Positions 7,098 to 8,555 of a stretch of 8,555 bases of DNA are shown in pieces; position 1 is the first letter of the stretch; each line of letters begins with the position of its first letter. The notes below the pieces were generated by a model. It searched no databases. It saw only the letters and a list, made by a program, of their open reading frames with translations, and was not told the origin of the DNA. This DNA comes from Gammaproteobacteria bacterium. Lineage in GTDB: Bacteria; Pseudomonadota; Gammaproteobacteria; Enterobacterales; GCA-2746155. The position numbers and the translations under genes were made by a program. The stretch covers positions 1 to 8,555 of the forward strand of contig JAAGZM010000151.1 of the NCBI GenBank assembly GCA_024206355.1, in the 5' to 3' direction.

Positions 7098-7556
7098 ATG
7101 GATTCTTTTGACAAGCACATTTTACAAATACTTCAACGTGACTGTACGTTTTCAGTTAGTGAAATTGCTGAACAAGTAGGGCTCTCATCAACTCCTTGTT
7201 GGCGTAGAATTCAGGCGTTAGAAAAATCAGGAGTTATTACCGGTCGAGTTGCTCTAGCTAGTCCAGAAAAACTCAATGTGGGATTAACGGTATTTGTAAT
7301 GGTGAAAACCAATCAACATAATACCAAGTGGTTATCAAGGTTTGCTGAGACTATTCGAGATATCCCTGAAATTATGGAATTCTATCGTTTAAGTGGAGAT
7401 GTCGATTATCTACTACGCGTTGTTGTACCAGACATGAAAGCTTTTGACACCTTCTACAAAACTCTAATTACCCATGCGGATTTTTCTGATATCAGTTCCA
7501 GTTTTGCAATGGAAGAGTTGAAGTACACAACCAGTTTACCAGTTGATTATATTTAG
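7098..7556 (+). CDS. Lrp/AsnC-family transcriptional regulator
   Basis: This 152-aa DNA-binding regulator has the classic Lrp layout. The N-terminal winged helix-turn-helix covers about residues 4-50, with the recognition segment GLSSTPCWRRIQALEKSGVI (28-47). The C-terminal RAM ligand-binding/oligomerisation domain covers about 62-145, with the conserved turn LSGDVDYLLRV (98-108). Lrp proteins act as dimers to octamers and usually sense amino acids or related small acids. AGAGG (7088-7092) lies 5 nt before the ATG. The gene begins 83 nt after the FAD-subunit gene on the same strand, so it may be partly cotranscribed and is the best local candidate to regulate that operon. Its stop overlaps that of the convergent regulator (TTAG, 7553-7556). 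Its ligand cannot be told from sequence. Confidence 0.93.
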   Translation: MDSFDKHILQILQRDCTFSVSEIAEQVGLSSTPCWRRIQALEKSGVITGRVALASPEKLNVGLTVFVMVKTNQHNTKWLSRFAETIRDIPEIMEFYRLSGDVDYLLRVVVPDMKAFDTFYKTLITHADFSDISSSFAMEELKYTTSLPVDYI

Positions 7557-7978
7557 CGCTCAAACTTTGTGCTAAGAATAATACTGGTTTTAGTACGCTC
7601 AATGCCTTTTACACTGGTTAGTTTATCAAGAGCTGTATCAAGAGTTGCTGTATTATCGGCTTCTAAAATTACGATGAGATCATATTCACCTGAAATAGTG
7701 AAAAGGGCTCTTGCAGAATCCATCTTTTGTATATGAACAATAGCCGCTGTTTGAGCATAGGGTTCAATTTTTACCGTGACATGAGCAGTCACGGTATTTT
7801 GCAAAACTTCCTTAGATAACATTACGGTATAGCCCGAGATAATGCCTTTATTTTCGAGCTTGTTTATACGGTCCTGTATCGTTGTGCGACTCATTCCCAT
7901 TTTACGGGCCAGTTCACTGGTACTGGTGCGTGCATTTTCTCTAAGTAAAGCAATTATTTTTTTATCTTTATTGTCCAT
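7553..7978 (-). CDS. Second Lrp/AsnC-family transcriptional regulator
   Basis: This 141-aa protein is another full-length Lrp/AsnC regulator. It has an N-terminal winged helix-turn-helix (about residues 3-50; STSELARKMGMSRTTIQDRI at 19-38) and a RAM domain (about 62-138) with the turn ISGEYDLIVILEADN (95-109). It is clearly different from the convergent regulator: the recognition helix reads MSRTTIQDR instead of LSSTPCWRR, so it should read different DNA sites, and it is not a recent duplicate. Its Shine-Dalgarno is weak (GGAAA upstream). There is no room for a terminator between the two genes because their stop codons overlap. Its target is unknown; a role in controlling the molybdenum hydroxylase operon is possible but less favoured. 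Confidence 0.93.
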   Translation of the reverse strand: MDNKDKKIIALLRENARTSTSELARKMGMSRTTIQDRINKLENKGIISGYTVMLSKEVLQNTVTAHVTVKIEPYAQTAAIVHIQKMDSARALFTISGEYDLIVILEADNTATLDTALDKLTSVKGIERTKTSIILSTKFER

Positions 7979-8009
7979 TTTGTTCAGTTTTCCGTTGAAT
8001 TAACGTTAT

Positions 8010-8037
8010 ATATTACGCATTTTGAATACTTTGTCAC
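8010..8037 (-). promoter_or_regulatory. Predicted promoter of the second Lrp-type gene
   Basis: On the - strand, GTGACA (8037-8032, 5/6 to TTGACA) and TAATAT (8015-8010, 4/6 to TATAAT) are 16 nt apart. Transcription would begin around 8003, giving a leader of about 25 nt to the ATG at 7978. Confidence 0.4.
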
Positions 8038-8045
8038 TTCTTTTC

Positions 8046-8061
8046 GACGAAAAATATCGTC
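8046..8061. promoter_or_regulatory. Dyad upstream of the second Lrp-type promoter
   Basis: GACGA (8046-8050) and TCGTC (8057-8061) form a dyad around a 6-nt AT core. A second, overlapping GTCA-AAC-TGAC dyad follows at 8059-8069. They lie just upstream of the predicted -35, a common place for autoregulatory Lrp-type sites or an activator. The role is inferred from position only. Confidence 0.35.
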
Positions 8062-8095
8062 AAACTGACACTTTAAATGTAGTTGTATTTGTATC

Positions 8096-8114
8096 ATCCT
8101 AGAATCCTCAGTTG
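8096..8114 (+). repeat. Left terminal inverted repeat of the MITE-like element
   Basis: The 19 bp ATCCTAGAATCCTCAGTTG matches the right end without mismatch. Identity stops abruptly on both sides (TC before and GAC after here; GTTG before and ATC after in the reverse complement of the right end), which sets the repeat limits. Confidence 0.92.
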
Positions 8115-8131
8115 GACTCGTTTGAGTGTGT

Positions 8132-8220
8132 GTTTTTTAGGCTTAGTGGCGCCGACTAAAAAGCCGTTCATAGTCATTCTATGTAAGGCTTTTGCTGTCA
8201 AGTCAATAAGTCTAAAAAAC
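8132..8220. repeat. Long nested hairpin in the MITE core
   Basis: An 89-nt imperfect palindrome is centred at 8176. The outer arms 8132-8146 and 8206-8220 match at 13 of 15 positions (GTTTTTTAG against CTAAAAAAC). AAAAGCC (8159-8165) pairs with GGCTTTT (8187-8193), and CATAG (8169-8173) pairs with CTATG (8179-8183) around a TCATT loop. The transcript or extruded DNA would fold into one long stem. There is no T-tract straight after it, so it is not a standard terminator. Confidence 0.7.
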
Positions 8221-8317
8221 GTGCAATCAAATGTGTAGGCAAACTCACTCAATGGGTGAATACTAATCCTTCTGTAAGTTGCTGTTTTGAAATAAATAAC
8301 CATAAGTCAGAGCCGAT

Positions 8318-8336
8318 CAACTGAGGATTCTAGGAT
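8318..8336 (-). repeat. Right terminal inverted repeat of the MITE-like element
   Basis: CAACTGAGGATTCTAGGAT is the exact reverse complement of the left repeat. The base composition changes just outside it, where a more GC-rich stretch begins. Confidence 0.92.
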
Positions 8337-8444
8337 CAACCACATCACCTTCCAGAACCACGGCTCTCCGGTTCAACAAGAACAGCCTATTCATCATCAA
8401 TATGTACGAATTTATGCTAGGGACAACAGCTTGAAAGATCTCTA
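8337..8444. other. Short segment between the MITE and the right-edge gene fragment
   Basis: This piece has more G and C than the DNA left of the element. It holds a small imperfect hairpin, GAACC...GGTTC (8355-8374). A + strand frame is open from inside the MITE (8296) to a TAG at 8446-8448, but it has no recognisable product and starts within the element, so I do not call it a gene. It may be a remnant of a disrupted gene. Confidence 0.3.
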
Positions 8445-8555
8445 CTAGACAATACGAATAATAGTTCCATCATCGTGATGAACTTCCCATTCAGGATACC
8501 TTAAAGCTGCCAGCTTGCCATGAAATTCATCCTGTGATGATGTACCAAGTTGTCT
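8445..8555 (-). CDS. Unrecognised protein, C-terminal fragment
   Basis: An open frame enters from the right edge and gives 36 codons before TAG (8447-8445), directly followed by a second TAG (8444-8442). The tail contains DEFHGKLAALRYPEWEVHHD (residues 9-28 of the fragment) and ends GTIIRIV. I do not recognise the family. Double stops, an ordinary amino-acid mix and a plausible amphipathic helix favour a real gene end, but 36 codons are too few to be sure. No terminator follows before the MITE. Confidence 0.4.
   Translation of the reverse strand, partial: RQLGTSSQDEFHGKLAALRYPEWEVHHDDGTIIRIV

Larger units (their letters stand above)
8096..8336. mobile_element. MITE-like non-autonomous element with 19-bp terminal inverted repeats
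   Basis: The element is 241 bp long and bounded by perfect 19-bp inverted repeats: ATCCTAGAATCCTCAGTTG at 8096-8114 and its reverse complement at 8318-8336. A 69-codon reading frame crosses it on the - strand (8303-8094) but shows no transposase motif and runs through the terminal repeat, so I do not call it a gene. Short length, terminal repeats and internal self-complementarity fit a MITE mobilised in trans by an insertion sequence with the same ends. The parent family cannot be named from this window. The flanks (left ...TTGTATC, right CAACCAC...) show no target-site duplication. The element lies upstream of the second Lrp-type gene and could affect its transcription. Confidence 0.8.

Noticed and set aside
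8094..8303. 69-codon reading frame on the - strand inside the MITE-like element
   Set aside because: It spans the hairpin core and runs through a terminal repeat, has no transposase or other recognisable motif, and its composition follows from the inverted repeats.
8355..8374. Group II intron domain V remnant (GAGCCG...GGTTC on the - strand)
   Set aside because: Only a short imperfect hairpin is present; the AGC triad, tetraloop stem and reverse transcriptase gene expected of such an intron are absent.
1..8555. CRISPR array, tRNA, rRNA or phage-defence system
   Set aside because: I saw no regular spaced repeats, no tRNA cloverleaf, no rRNA sequence and no nuclease, toxin or defence-type domain on either strand.

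Overview
The window looks like chromosomal DNA of an AT-rich marine gammaproteobacterium, probably in the Alteromonadales and perhaps near Colwellia. This rests on base composition, the style of the proteins and the gene mix. No marker gene is present, so the taxonomic guess is low confidence.

Left part (1-3116). The window opens with the C-terminal end of an M28-type zinc aminopeptidase on the + strand. A strong bidirectional terminator (407-439) separates it from nirS on the - strand. NirS is a full cytochrome cd1 nitrite reductase with an extra N-terminal c-type cytochrome domain between the signal peptide and the normal enzyme. A perfect FNR/DNR-type box (2470-2483) lies upstream of nirS at class-II spacing. 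No heme d1 biosynthesis or other denitrification gene is present. A divergent arfB (ribosome-rescue hydrolase) follows.

Middle part (3117-7014). A tightly coupled three-gene operon encodes a heterotrimeric molybdenum hydroxylase: a 2x[2Fe-2S] subunit, a Mo subunit and a FAD subunit, with start/stop overlaps of 4 and 1 nt. The FAD subunit has the cysteine-rich insertion that carries an extra [4Fe-4S] cluster in 4-hydroxybenzoyl-CoA reductase (HCR). The Mo subunit resembles HcrA along its whole length. The enzyme is therefore HCR-like rather than an ordinary xanthine dehydrogenase, although no other aromatic-degradation gene is in view. The promoter region holds tandem direct repeats and a dyad at the predicted transcription start.

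Right part (7015-8555). Two different Lrp/AsnC-family regulators face each other and overlap at their stop codons. The first lies directly behind the operon and has dyad symmetry upstream, making it the best local candidate for its regulator. Beyond the second is a 241-bp element with perfect 19-bp terminal inverted repeats and a strongly self-complementary core. It has no credible transposase and is best read as a MITE. The last ~220 bp hold an unrecognised 3' gene fragment on the - strand.

Together the window suggests a facultative anaerobe that respires nitrite and carries a low-potential reductase-type molybdoenzyme. A functional link between the two is inference. The items most worth a second look are the NirS fusion, the orphan HCR-like operon with its Lrp-type regulators, and the MITE.
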